From contig CAUYUJ010015030.1 in assembly GCA_963575745.1 (NCBI GenBank), positions 295,617 to 359,616 of the forward strand: a stretch of 64,000 bases of DNA, read 5' to 3'. Positions within the stretch are counted from its first letter, which is position 1; every line of letters begins with the position of its first letter. Source of the stretch: Prorocentrum cordatum (taxonomy: Eukaryota > Sar > Dinophyceae > Prorocentrales > Prorocentraceae). This document shows, piece by piece, positions 22,171-32,154 of this stretch. A program made the position numbers and the translations under genes. The notes under the pieces were generated by a model. That model saw only the letters and a list, made by a program, of their open reading frames with translations, was not told where the DNA came from and did no database searches.

Positions 22171-22300
22171 GTTTGAAAAAAGTTTGATTTCAAACTTTCC
22201 CCCGTGGAAGTTTGAAATCAAACCTCCTTTTGCTTGTAACATTCGCACAGACCGAAGTTTGACAAACCTCCTGGAGTTTGAAATCAAACTTTTTTCAAAC
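22171..22300. mobile_element. MITE-like element with 26-bp perfect terminal inverted repeats
   Basis: GTTTGAAAAAAGTTTGATTT... at 22171-22196 is the exact reverse complement of 22275-22300. Each end also contains the self-complementary AGTTTGATTTCAAACT, and a further AGTTTGAAATCAAAC copy lies at about 22208. The 130-bp element is AT-rich and non-coding. No clear target duplication was identified. Confidence 0.75.
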
Positions 22301-22505
22301 CTCTACCCGCCTTGCCGGGTACCGGAGGGGAGGGGGGGTGGCGGAGGCGCCCCCTCAGGAGCTTCAAAAGACCCCCTCGGGAGGTGGCTAAGCTGAGAAC
22401 CCCCTGGGTCACGAGCACCTGATCCCCAAATGACACCACGGCATTAGCCCTAAAGAAGAGTAGGCTTGAAGCCACTCAGCCCCAAAGCAAAAAGCACCCC
22501 TAGCC

Positions 22506-23558
22506 TCACGACGCGAGCTTTTTTATATCGGCGATGTGGGCCTTCTTCAGGGTGGCGAAATGATTCTCGAGATTCGCAGAGCACGACTCGATCTCGCTGG
22601 TGCTCTTCGATACCTCCTCGATCGTCTTCTGGGCGCCGCTCGGCTTCGTAATCTCCTGACCATACAAACCGAGGGAGTCCTTCAACGCCGTCTGGGTTGG
22701 GTCGGCTGCCGCCCTCATGGAGGAGCCCATCTCGGCGGGGTATCCCTTCGAGACTACCTTGGCGATGCACTCCTCGTACTCAGTGAGCTCCTTGTTCACC
22801 TTGTCGCACTGGGCCTTGAACTTCCGAAGCTGCAGAGCGCGAGCCGCCACAGCCTCGCGTAACTTCTTGCTCTCCTCACTCTCGGGCTCCTTCGGCTTTG
22901 GGGTAGTTTTCTGCCTCTTCTGCTTGCCGCTGCCGAAGCTGCCGATGATGGCATCCTGCGCAGCGGTGTACTCTGCGACCCCGACCGCGGCCTCCGACGA
23001 CACGCCCGCCTCTTGGGACCAGCCAGTCATCGACCTCAATATCTTCTTCGATACCTTGAACTCCTTCATGCCCTTCTGCGCCAAGGAGGGGTACGTCGAA
23101 GGGCGACTCTCCAAGTCGCCGCTGTCGCAAAGTATATGGGCCGTTTCCTTGTCATTCAGCCAAAGAGGCCCAGCCAGCGTAGACTGCAGTACCCACTCCT
23201 CGCCGTCCTCGGACATGCGCGAGTCGACCGCCTTCGTAGTGGTGTAGCCCGACCTGCGACATGCTGACGGGTCAGTGATGAACTGCGCGATCCACTCCCT
23301 GCGTTCATCGGGTGCGAGAGTGCTCCACTTGTCCTTGTCTTGCGTGGACATGCTTTTCCGCAACGTAGTCTGGAGGGTGTTTAACGTTCCAGGGGGCACC
23401 TTCTTGAGGTCATCGGCGCTGCGCGTCAACTTGCCCAAAGCGTCACGTGCGATCTGAACCGACTTTGGAACTTTGGCCGCGGCCGCACCAGCGGTCTCTA
23501 TCCCCTCGGCTTTCGGCTCAAGCTTGAGCACTGAGCCGTGCTCAGCTGGTGCGGCCAT
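22506..23558 (-). CDS. SL-marked intact ORF, 350 aa, unknown function
   Basis: An uninterrupted, intronless frame from ATG 23558 to TGA 22506. The start is supported by an SL relic 46 bp upstream. The N-terminal half contains IARDALGKLTRSADDLKKVP and a Trp-containing segment (DERREWIAQFITD). A Lys/Gln/Pro linker (GKQKRQKTTPKPKEPES) separates it from a predicted coiled-coil region (residues about 225-350) rich in Lys and Glu with ALQLRKFKAQCDKVNKELTEYEECIAKV. No membrane segment or enzyme motif is visible. Composition suggests a soluble, possibly nuclear protein. An intact frame with a decayed SL suggests constraint since insertion, or a relatively recent copy. Confidence 0.75.
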   Translation of the reverse strand: MAAPAEHGSVLKLEPKAEGIETAGAAAAKVPKSVQIARDALGKLTRSADDLKKVPPGTLNTLQTTLRKSMSTQDKDKWSTLAPDERREWIAQFITDPSACRRSGYTTTKAVDSRMSEDGEEWVLQSTLAGPLWLNDKETAHILCDSGDLESRPSTYPSLAQKGMKEFKVSKKILRSMTGWSQEAGVSSEAAVGVAEYTAAQDAIIGSFGSGKQKRQKTTPKPKEPESEESKKLREAVAARALQLRKFKAQCDKVNKELTEYEECIAKVVSKGYPAEMGSSMRAAADPTQTALKDSLGLYGQEITKPSGAQKTIEEVSKSTSEIESCSANLENHFATLKKAHIADIKKLAS

Positions 23559-23603
23559 TGCAGTCGCTGTAGGCTGTGAACTACCACGCAGTACAGAAGC
23601 TGG

Positions 23604-23624
23604 GCTGAGCCGAAACTGCTACGG
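23604..23624 (-). other. Decayed spliced-leader relic upstream of the 350-aa ORF
   Basis: Minus-strand CCGTAGCAGTTTCGGCTCAGC agrees with the SL at 16 of 21 positions, including CCGTAGC and GGCTCA. Position just 5' of an intronless ORF, as at the other relics, supports it; on similarity alone it would be marginal. Confidence 0.6.
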
Positions 23625-23627
23625 GGT

Positions 23628-23925
23628 ATGGGTGTGATGGCGATGGTGGTGGTGGTAGTGGTGGTGGTGCTGGTGGTTGTGGTGGTGGTGGTGGTTGTGG
23701 CGGTGGTTGTAGTGGCGGTGGTGGTGGTGGGGTATGTGCGGTGGTGGGGTGGTGGTAGTGGTGATGGTGGTAGTGGTGGTGGTAATGGTGGTGGTGATGA
23801 TGGCGATGGTAGTGTGGTAGTGGTAGTGGTGGTGGTGATGGTAGTAGTGATGGTGGTAGTGGTGATGATGGCGTTGGCGATGGTGGTAGTGGTGGTGGTG
23901 ATGGCGGTGGCGATGAATGGTGGGA
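23628..23925. repeat. (TGG)n / GTGGTA microsatellite
   Basis: About 300 bp of GTG/GTA/GAT triplets directly 5' of the SL relic (minus sense). A G-rich GGGGCGAGG tract follows to 24020. Confidence 0.93.
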
Positions 23926-24345
23926 GGGTTGAAGGGGCGAGGTGGGTGCGAGGGGAGAGGGAGGGTGGCGGGGTGGACAGGGAGAGGGCGTCGGGGGGGA
24001 GGGCAGGGGAGGCGAGCGGGAGGTGATGGTGCATGAGACGGCTATCTTACGTTGAAGCATTTGGTCTATTATGTTGCCATGGCTCGTTAGATGTTTGTTG
24101 TTGCGATTTGTTTGCGCCATGAGTTGTTGATGGCGAGGGCGCCAGGGGCGATGACGGGGATGCTACTTGGGATGGCGGAGGTGGCGATTGCGATGGTGAT
24201 TGGAGGACCGACGATGATTGTTCCCTTTTCGGGCGCCTGCCTGCCCACTGCCACGGATCGCGAAACTCGCAAGCACTGCTGAGGAGGAGGAGGAGGGAGA
24301 TGTGGATGAGGAGGGCACTGCTGCTTTATTTAATTGATTGCTTGC

Positions 24346-25701
24346 CTAGTCGGCCACCTCAGGATGCGCCTCGATGACATCTGAGGCTAAGACCCTCAAC
24401 TTCTCGCGAAGGCCGTTGATCTTATCCTTGCCCATCTCGCAAATCGGGGAGGCGATATCGTTCAAGAGCCACGCCTGCTCCCCGACGACGCGCTCACACA
24501 CCTCGCGAGGAGAGAGCGTCGAACCAGCGCACTTGCTCGTGGTTACCGAGAGGACCTGCATCTTCTTGCCCTTCTTGACCAAATCGATTAAGAATACGAC
24601 CATTGTAGTATTGTGGCCGCTGCAGACCTGGAGCTTCACGTCGGACTCGACCTCGTCCTCGTCGCATGGCTCCTTGTCGCCCTGGTCATCCTCTGCATCC
24701 TCGATCTCGTCGTCATCGCCAGGGAGATCGACGGCGCCAGCAACGCCGCCTTCGGGAGGACCCTCGGCTGCAGCGCCGCCGCCCTCACCGGGGCGATGAG
24801 GGGCTGCAGCGGGCTTCCTCTTCGCACTCGCTGGTCTCCTCATTGCTGCGGCTGGGCGCTTCAGCAGCCCACGCCCTCGTCCACGCCCAGCTGCGCCGCC
24901 AGGAGGAATGTACTTCTCAAGCTCGCCGAGCTCGCTCACGCACACATTCGGCACCTCCAGCTCCAGCTTGAACTCGTCGGCCCAAACTGCGATCGCCATG
25001 CCGTTGTCGCCCTTCCTGTAGTACGAAGCTTTCTCGACGCTCCCATCGCTGAACAACTTCAGCCCAGCCCACTGGTAGCCGTCGAAGTACGCCGAAACCA
25101 TCGTCTTCTCACCCGAATATTCGCCATCAGATGCCTCCTCGCCCCCGATCCCGTCATCGCGGTCGGCGGTCTTCTGGAGGTTCGGGAAGATGGAAGTGCT
25201 GGCGGAGGCACGCTGAATAGGCCATTGGCCACCAAGGCCAGGAGAGCACACCATGTCGTACAAGTCCTTCAAAGGCGACGCATCGTCGCAGTTGGACGCC
25301 ATCTCCCGCGCATGGGAGCACATGACCCTGATCTTGTAGGCGATCATATTGCGCATCTCGTCGATCGATCTGCCAGCTGCAGCAGCCAGTCGCCCGAAGC
25401 CATCCATCAGGGACGCGTCGGTCACTGCCTTCTCGACGCTCTGCTCGACGTCGCCCTGCAAAAAGTGCCCGCCCCTCGGGTCAAGGGTGAACAATCCCAT
25501 CAGAAGCTCCTTGTACATCAAGATCTTCTCTGGGTTCCTGCCGACCTTCATGTCGACTGATTCGTAGAAGTTCTCGCCCTGGCTGATGATCGTCGCGATC
25601 GCTGTGCCGATCACTAGAGCCAAGGCCTCCACTGTCTGAGCCGCATCACCCGATGGATGTCGCCAGGACTTCGGGTGCGCACGCTTGGGACACTTCAACA
25701 T
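24346..25701 (-). CDS. SL-marked intact ORF, 451 aa, unknown function
   Basis: Intronless frame from ATG 25701 to TAG 24346; an SL relic lies 36 bp upstream. Residues about 1-270 look globular and include GENFYESVDMKVGRNPEKI and MVSAYFDGYQWAGLKLFSDG. Residues about 275-310 are a basic repeat (LLKRPAAAMRRPASAKRKPAAA) like the KRPAAA-type tails common in dinoflagellate nuclear proteins. Next comes an acidic stretch (DDDEIEDAEDDQGDKEPCDEDEVESD), then a conserved-looking C-terminal domain (VCSGHNTTMVVFLIDLVKKGKKMQVLSVTT). No catalytic motif is recognised. Location is inferred nuclear from composition. Confidence 0.75.
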   Translation of the reverse strand: MLKCPKRAHPKSWRHPSGDAAQTVEALALVIGTAIATIISQGENFYESVDMKVGRNPEKILMYKELLMGLFTLDPRGGHFLQGDVEQSVEKAVTDASLMDGFGRLAAAAGRSIDEMRNMIAYKIRVMCSHAREMASNCDDASPLKDLYDMVCSPGLGGQWPIQRASASTSIFPNLQKTADRDDGIGGEEASDGEYSGEKTMVSAYFDGYQWAGLKLFSDGSVEKASYYRKGDNGMAIAVWADEFKLELEVPNVCVSELGELEKYIPPGGAAGRGRGRGLLKRPAAAMRRPASAKRKPAAAPHRPGEGGGAAAEGPPEGGVAGAVDLPGDDDEIEDAEDDQGDKEPCDEDEVESDVKLQVCSGHNTTMVVFLIDLVKKGKKMQVLSVTTSKCAGSTLSPREVCERVVGEQAWLLNDIASPICEMGKDKINGLREKLRVLASDVIEAHPEVAD

Positions 25702-25737
25702 AGGAACGGGCTGAGGCGCAGGCTTTCAGCCAACTGG

Positions 25738-25758
25738 TTTGAGCCAGAATGGCCATGG
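25738..25758 (-). other. Decayed spliced-leader relic upstream of the 451-aa ORF
   Basis: Minus-strand CCATGGCCATTCTGGCTCAAA matches the SL at 17 of 21 positions, with the core GCCATT.TGGCTCAA kept. Confidence 0.75.
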
Positions 25759-26029
25759 GACGGAGGAAACTGACAACAAACAATAAGGTTGGAGCATCAC
25801 TAGGGCAATTGTCGTTGAACATCGGTGGCAATCTGTCAACTTTCGACGGCGACTGCGGAGCGTGCTCGGCCCCTCGTGAGCGATCCAGGGAGACGCGCGA
25901 CCAGAACTGCCACTTGCCATTTGCCACGAGCCGCGTGCCACAACCAACAACATGTACGAATAGTAAGTGCATCTGTAACGTATGTGTGTATGTACGCATG
26001 TATGTTTGTATGCTTTATGCGTATGTATT

Positions 26030-26152
26030 GATATATATATATATATATATACATATATGTATATGTATGTATATATACGTGTATATATATATATATATAC
26101 ATCTACATCTGAATGTCTATATATATACATATATATACATACATACATGAGT
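26030..26152. repeat. (AT)n / TACATA microsatellite
   Basis: AT island closely resembling that at 18343-18505. The stretch 25760-26330 otherwise holds no supported gene; a CACGAAATTTTAGT motif at about 26246 is shared with the 18.3 kb locus. Confidence 0.93.
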
Positions 26153-26335
26153 ATCTTTACACGAACGCTAACCACAAAAAAATAGTAATACACACAAAAC
26201 TTTAGGAGCCGAGACACAACAATTTAGTAGTTCAGGGCACGACCACGAAATTTTAGTGATCCGGAAGGCCTGGGCAAACAGTGCAGGCGTGCAGGCAACC
26301 CTCCTCCTCCTCCTCCTCCACCCTCCTCCGCCTCC

Positions 26336-26878
26336 TGTGTGCGCTGTTGCCAGCCCCCCGACCTCCAGCTGAGGAGTCAGATCGTGCAAGGCCCTTTTTC
26401 CTCACGAGCGAGCTGTTCTGGTACGACTCTCCATGGGCGAGGGACAGACAGACATGCTTAGTTACGTAAGCCCCGCCGCCTCCAGCTTTGGGGCAGCACG
26501 TCAGGCAGAGCGAACTTTCTGGCCGCCATCGTCTGTGGCCCCCCGGGCGCGCGTCAGCACGCAGCACTGTGGGGCCTGGAGGAGAAAATCAGGAGTGCGC
26601 GCAAGGTTTGCCTGGTGGGCGGCGCAGCTGAGCGGGCACGCGACGGTGGCGCCTGGGAGAAGCGAGGCGAGGGGATAGGCAACCAGGTGTAAATCGAGCA
26701 CCCAAGGGGGGGGGGGGGGGGAAGGCCCAGCGAGGCGGAGGAGGGGCCGAGACCCCGGCAGAGGGGGGAGGCGGCGCGTTCGGTGCTGTCAGCTGCGCAG
26801 GCGCTAGGGCCACGCCAATCTCGATACGGAGGCAGGCGCAGAAAGAAGCAGAGCGGCGGCCAGGGTACTGCACAGTCA
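26336..26878. repeat. ~520-bp dispersed repeat, copy 2
   Basis: Direct copy of 17733-18245 with a poly-G insertion at 26706-26720. High identity implies recent duplication or an active family. Confidence 0.85.
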
Positions 26879-27276
26879 AACAGTGCATGGCCCGCTCTCT
26901 GTGACACCGCTCCCAGCGGAACCGTTACATTTTGGAGGAAGGAAATTACCCTGCGACGTACCCAACCCGCGTGCATCAAATGGCAATGTGCCAACATTAG
27001 CAGGAACAACGACAGTGTAGACGCGGCGATTTGCTGTGCAAGCTACATGGGATGCGCATGCGCTGCGCGATTCACAGGACGACGATCGAAGAACGAGGCC
27101 TGAGGCCCCAGGATCGAAGAAGAACGGGCACGGGAACGAGGGGTAGGAGAGGGATGGAATGGAGGGCGGGGGGGGCGAAAGGCCATCGCGGAAGCAGCAG
27201 CATGCATGGAGAAGGTGAGGCGGGGAATAGGGCGACGATGAAAGTGGCGGGAGGAGACAGAAGACTGCCGCGTTTT

Positions 27277-27690
27277 TCAAGTGCGAGCTAAACCCGCAGC
27301 GCTGCCTGCGCCATGTCGTCGCAGAGTTCCACATGATAAAACTTGTTTAGAGTGCAAGGAACGAGCGAGGCGTAGCTCGCCCGCTAGCTTCTCCGCCTCC
27401 TTCCCGCACATTTCAGCGCGGGAGCTGAACGCTCGCAGGCGCGCCGCCAGGTCTGCGGGCGGCCCGCGGGAAAGAAACTCAAGGCCGGGGTCGCGTATCA
27501 TCAATCGGTTGTCCATCGTCCAAAGTTGCACTGGCGACGTACTGGTTGAACGCGGAGCGAGCAGCATCACGCGCGTGCCTGAACGCCACGCAGGTACAGT
27601 GCACGCGCGATTGGGACTTCAGGTCGATCACGCGCGTCTCCACCAGGCTTGGCAACACCACGCGACTGAGGATCTCACTGCGGTCTGCCA
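27277..27690 (-). pseudogene. Broken gene fragment, unknown
   Basis: Two overlapping minus-strand frames look coding and adjoin: MADRSEILSRVVLPSLVETRV...RSAFNQYV, then about 27540 a shift into VQLWTMDNRLMIRDP...REMCGKEAEKLAGELRLARS-like sequence ending 27277. One frameshift is needed, so this is a pseudogene or contains an indel error. No SL relic, introns or known domain were found. Confidence 0.4.
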
Positions 27691-27747
27691 TGCTGCTGTC
27701 CGCGAATGCAATGCGCTGCCTGCAAGTAAGGCGGCGGCGTCCACTTG

Positions 27748-27990
27748 TCTCAGAAGATGTTCCCGCGGGCCCGAAGGGCGACCGCCAGCTCGAGCCGCGG
27801 CGCCGGCAGGCCAGATAAGGATCATGCAACAGCAAAGACGATGACAGAGCAACGAGGTATCGGCGAGTGCATGACCGGCCTCCGTTTCCTGCACTTCTTT
27901 CCTGTAGTTCCCCTAGCTCATCGAGCTCAGCAGATGTTTCTGCGGGTCCGAAGGACGACCGCCAGCTCGAGTCGCAGCGCCGACGAGCTG
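27748..27990. repeat. Direct repeat pair of ~62 bp
   Basis: AGAAGATGTTCCCGCGGGCC...CGACCGCCAGCTCGAGCCGC (27751-27812) recurs at about 27929-27990 with roughly 85% identity, 178 bp apart. Confidence 0.6.
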
Positions 27991-28149
27991 CATCCACATC
28001 AGGCAACACCCCAGGAGACACTGGCACACAACGATTTGACGTCAGTCAGTGCCAGACCACTCCATGTCTAGTTCCTCGCACACATACAGTCGATCGCAGA
28101 TGCGGGATAATCGAAGTAGAATGACGGGTCCAATCTGCGTCCGCGTAGG

Positions 28150-29066
28150 ACGTCACTATGCTGGACCCCGCAGCAGGTCTCGAAAGTGGCGACAGTTTCA
28201 TGGGCCCCACAGCAGCCCTCGAAAGTGGCGACAGTTTCACAGATCGTAGCCCCCCAGCGCTGGCGAGGTCTAATCTGAGTCCCCGTAGGACGTCACTCCG
28301 CTGGCCCCCCAGCAGCCTTCGAAAGTGGCGACAGTTTCACAGATCGCAGCCCCCCAGGGATGGCGAGGTCTAATCTGTATCCCCGTAGGGCGTCACTCCG
28401 CTGGGCCCCCCACGCAGCCTTCGAAAGTGGCGACAGTTTCACAGATCGCAGCCCCCCAGGGATGGCGAGGTCTAATCTGAATCCCCGTAGGGCGTCACTC
28501 CGCTGGGCCCCCCAGCAGCCCTCGAAAGTGGCGACAGTTTCACAGATCGCAGCCCCCCAGGGATGGCGAGGTCTAATCTGAATCCCCGTAGGGCGTCACT
28601 CCGCTGGGCCCCCCAGCAGCCCTCGAAAGTGGCGACAGTTTCACAGATCGCAGCCCCCCAGGGATGGCGAGGTCTAATCTGAATCCCCGTAGGGCGTCAC
28701 TCCGCTGGGCCCCCCAGCAGCCTCGAAAGTGGCGACAGTTTCACAGATCGCAGCCCCCCAGGGATGGCGAGGTCTAATCTGAATCCCCGTAGGGCGTCAC
28801 TCCGCTGGGCCCCCCAGCAGGCCTCGAAAGTGGCGACAGTTTCACAGATCGCAGCCCCCCAGGGATGGCGAGGTCTAATCTGAATCCCCGTAGGGCGTCA
28901 CTCCGCTGGGCCCCCCAGCAGCCTCGAAAGTGGCGACAGTTTCACAGATCGCAGCCCCCCAGGGATGGCGAGGTCTAATCTGAATCCCCGTAGGGCGTCA
29001 CTCCGCTGGGCCCCCCAGCAGCCCTCGAAAGTGACGACAGTCTCGCAGATCGCAGCCCCCCAGAGG
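28150..29066. repeat. Satellite array, ~101-bp unit, about nine copies
   Basis: The landmark CGAAAGTGGCGACAGT recurs at 28181, 28220, 28320, 28422, 28523, 28624, 28724, 28825, 28925 and 29026, spacing 100-102 bp after a 39-bp partial unit. Units are nearly identical in the centre and diverge at the left edge, typical of unequal exchange. ORFs across it repeat MARSNLNPRRASLRW and are artefacts. Confidence 0.95.
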
Positions 29067-29091
29067 AGAGAGGAGGAGGCGGGAGGAGGCG

Positions 29092-29141
29092 GGAAGGAAG
29101 GAAGGAAGGAAGGAAGGAAGGAAGGAAGGAAGGAAGGAAGG
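29092..29141. repeat. (GGAA)n microsatellite
   Basis: About twelve GGAA units at the right edge of the 101-bp satellite. Confidence 0.95.
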
Positions 29142-29489
29142 TGGAGACTGCAGTGCTCTATTCAAAACGAGTACCCAACGCAGGAGGGTTGGGAAATACA
29201 GAAAGGAGAACGGGCCAGTTGACCTTTCTCTTCGGTCTTGCCCCCTCCCCCGTCACCTGGCTCTGCGTGAAGCCAGGCAGCTGCGTGAAGCCTTGCAGCT
29301 GCGTTCCAGACGTCAGCGAGTTGCGACGCAAGCTCGTCAGATCCGACGGCGCATGCGATGCCGAGCTGGTCGGGGCTCTTTTGGAACTCTTTGGGACTTC
29401 TTGGGGAACTCGTAAAGCCTCCTGGGGGTCTCCTGCGGCGAAGATCTCGGGTTCTCGGTTCACGTCCCCGATCCTGGGCCGCGGTCGGG

Positions 29490-30000
29490 GCCCCCCCGGG
29501 CCGTCTTGGACGTCTCCTCGGCGCATTGGGCCGTCTTGGGGTGCTTTGAAGCCTTTTGTTCGGTTCCCGTTTCGGGGGTTCGTCCGGTAGAAGATCTGAA
29601 GTTCGTTCTGGAGTTCATGGGTTTCCTGTAGTTTCCGTCTTGTGGCGATCCTCGGAGCCTCACGGAGCGTTTTCCAGCGTCGGGAGGCGGAACATGCGGA
29701 AACGCCAAAATTGTTCAAGAACCTATGGAACATACATGTGTGTGTGTGTGTTGGCGTCTTCGAGCTCTATTGGGAGACCTCTTGGAAGCCTCTTGGGTAT
29801 CTTGGGGGCCTCTTGGGCCGTCTGGAGGCCGTCTTGGGGCCTCTTGGAGCCTCTTTTGGGCTTCTTGGGGGCCTCTTGCGGCCTCTTGGGGGCCTCTTGG
29901 GGCTTCCTGGGGGCTTCCTGGGGGCCTCTTGGGGCATCTTGGCAGCATCTTGGGGGCCTCTGAGGCCGTCTTTGTGCCATCGTCGCCCCTCGTGGAGCGC
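29490..30000. repeat. GGCCTCTTGGGG-motif repeat, copy A
   Basis: A leader (GGCGATCCTCGGAGCC...GCGGAAACGCCAAAATTGTTC) and a body of about 15-bp GGGGGCCTCTTG units. Copy B at 32155-32670 shares both leader and body. No gene from 29150 to 30700. Confidence 0.8.
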
Positions 30001-30049
30001 TCTTGGGCCATTGCGACTGTAGCAGCAGAAGGACAGGAGATATTTTCCG

Positions 30050-30064
30050 CTTGAGCCAAAATGC
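30050..30064 (-). other. Partial spliced-leader relic
   Basis: Minus-strand GCATTTTGGCTCAAG matches 14 of the 15 3'-most SL bases. The missing CCGTAG is what remains when a relic SL is itself trans-spliced. It lies in repeat DNA with no ORF after it. Confidence 0.55.
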
Positions 30065-30724
30065 GAACAACAGCACACAAAGACCACAATCCCTGGGCTG
30101 AACCCATCGTTGAAAACCAGGAGATCTCGCACAATGTGCATGTGCACGGATATCGGCGTTTCGACATTGGGCAGAACGGGGGGGGGAGGGTCGGGAGGGG
30201 TCTGGCTCCAGACCTCGGCTGGTGAGCGTTTTCTTATTCGGCGTTTCAACATTGGGCGGAAGGAGGGCAGTGAGTCCCAGGGGGGAGGCCCGACCCTGTC
30301 GCAACAGGCGCCCAAAAACGGCCAGCCAAGATCCACTCAGTGAATCTACTCCATGAGGACTCCATGGGGGGGCGGGGCGCGAGGGCCCGCGCCGATCGGC
30401 AGAGCAAGCAAGCAAGAGACTGCGTGCACAAAAACGGCACCACAACGACAGCGACAGATGATCTCTCGTGTGCGGTGCACATCGGAGGAGCTCATACCTC
30501 GGTTTAGTCCAGGTTTGCGCGATCCCCCTAACCCTCCGCACATTCACTAAATGACGACAGATAGGCAGTGTCCTCGTCAGGCCTCAAGCAAACGCGAAAA
30601 AAACACGGGCACCGACACATACTCCACCTGCTCCCCGGCGGGGAATTGGAGGAGGGGTGGGAAGAGGAGAGAAGGGGTAAGACTCCGTGCACACAGCGAT
30701 TCAGCGATTCGCACGCTGCCAAAA

Positions 30725-32054
30725 TTAGCCGCGGCCGTCAGGGCGCGAGATGACTCGACGCACGGCATGCGCGCGCCTGACGGCACTCCTTCGATGCCAA
30801 GGCGCCCAGCGCCCTTCTCGGCGCTTCTCGGCGAGAGAGGCGAGGGCCTCAGGCGTCCGCCTTTCTTGCAGCAGCGCTCTGCTGCAATCTTCAGAGAGCT
30901 CATTCTTCGGCTGCGGCGGCCACAGACTGTAGGCGGTGAAGGCCGCCATGTTCCCCGACACGCCCAAGCACATCAGGTACTTCCAGCCTACCAGCGGTGG
31001 CCTCCAGACTTCCAGATACCCATGAGCAGGACCAAGGCGATGGCCGCCACCTTTTGAAGTTTGCGGCAAACGACGCGAAGAACGGTGAGAGGCCCCTGAC
31101 AATGTTGTACAGCAGGAGGTTGTAGCCGAGGGCCCAGATGCCGGACAGTATCACCAGCTCCACAGTGCCAGGGCTCAGCTGGGCGATCTCCACGAGCACG
31201 CTGAAATTCGTGGCCATCTCGTGCACAGGATAAGACACGGAGTGCTTGATCAACCAGATGGGCAACAACAGCAGCACGACGATTGGAATGGCCATGTAAA
31301 TGAGCGTGTCGATAGAGTTCAGCTTGAACCCCTTGCCAAGAATCACCACTACGATGAGCTCCAGGGAGGAGAACAGGAGCGAGCCGATGCACAGGCAAAG
31401 ACCCAGCGTGTCGCTGCCACCGCCGCCGTCGTTGATCTGGGCCGCCGTCCTCTTCCAGGCGCTCTTGGAGATGACCACCAGCGCCGCGCAGATGACGCCG
31501 AGTAGCACCATGCCCACCTTCGCAGGAAAGCACAGCTGCAGGAGGAGAGACATCAGCGGGCTCGTGGAGCGGACCAGAACGTTAACGGACATGTCCAGGA
31601 GCGAGAGGCTGAAGTTGTTGAGGGCTATGTTCAGGGTGAAACACACTGCGAGGGCCATCACCGCGAAGGCCTGGTCCTTGCTGACGATGGTGTGCGGCCT
31701 GTAGGCCCACGGCGTCAGCTGGGACACGAGGATCGCCAGCGCGAGGAAGAGGAAGCCCACGAGCTGCTGCATGGCCGTCAGCACTAGAAGCGCCTGGAAG
31801 CTCCGCATGTTGAGCTCCTGGGAGACCGTGTGGATGTACAGGATCGCCTTCATGTACTACAAGTTCATGAAGTTCTGGGCCCCGACGAACAGGAGCAGCT
31901 GCGCCAGGGTCTGGCATCTGGGCAAGATGACGAAGACGCCGCCGCCGAGCACCAGCGCCAACCAAGACATCCCGAGCTGCGTGCACAGATCCGCGGTTCC
32001 TATGCAGGCCGGCTCCTCGATCGCGAGCAGCCAGCAGCAGCGCGCGGCCGACAT
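30725..32054 (-). pseudogene. SL retropseudogene of a TPT/SLC35-like transporter
   Basis: From ATG 32054 (MSAARCCWLL) the frame hits an in-frame TAG at 31857-31859, continues as MKAILYIHTVSQELNM to about 31060, then needs two frameshifts (near 31060 and 31000) to reach GWKYLMCLGVSGNMAAFTAYSLW. The whole is intronless. Several hydrophobic helices and NNFSLSLLDMSVNVLVRSTSPLMSLLLQL match the drug/metabolite transporter superfamily (triose-phosphate or nucleotide-sugar carriers of plastid or Golgi membranes). A complete SL sits 77 bp upstream, so it came from a mature mRNA. Stop plus frameshifts make it a pseudogene unless these are sequence errors. Confidence 0.7.
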
Positions 32055-32130
32055 GGCTACTAAAACTCAAGGATGCAATATGGGACTCAACTTCGAATAC
32101 TGTCGGCTGATGTGAGGCGCTGGTGTCAAC

Positions 32131-32152
32131 CTTGAGCCAAAATGGCTACGGC
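32131..32152 (-). other. Complete 22-nt spliced-leader sequence
   Basis: Minus-strand GCCGTAGCC...GGCTCAAG is a perfect match to the dinoflagellate SL (DCCGTAGCC..., D = G). It is followed by GTTGACACC, a 5' UTR, not by the GTAC-type donor of an SL RNA gene, so it is a retroposed SL. Confidence 0.93.
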
Positions 32153-32154
32153 GT

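Noticed and set aside
28150-29066. CRISPR array
   Set aside because: Units are ~101 bp and repeat along their whole length; there are no unique spacers, and the DNA is eukaryotic.
32131-32152. SL RNA gene
   Set aside because: The SL exon is followed by GTTGACACC and a transporter ORF rather than the SL RNA intron; likewise at 61675 it is followed by another SL. Both are retroposed leaders.
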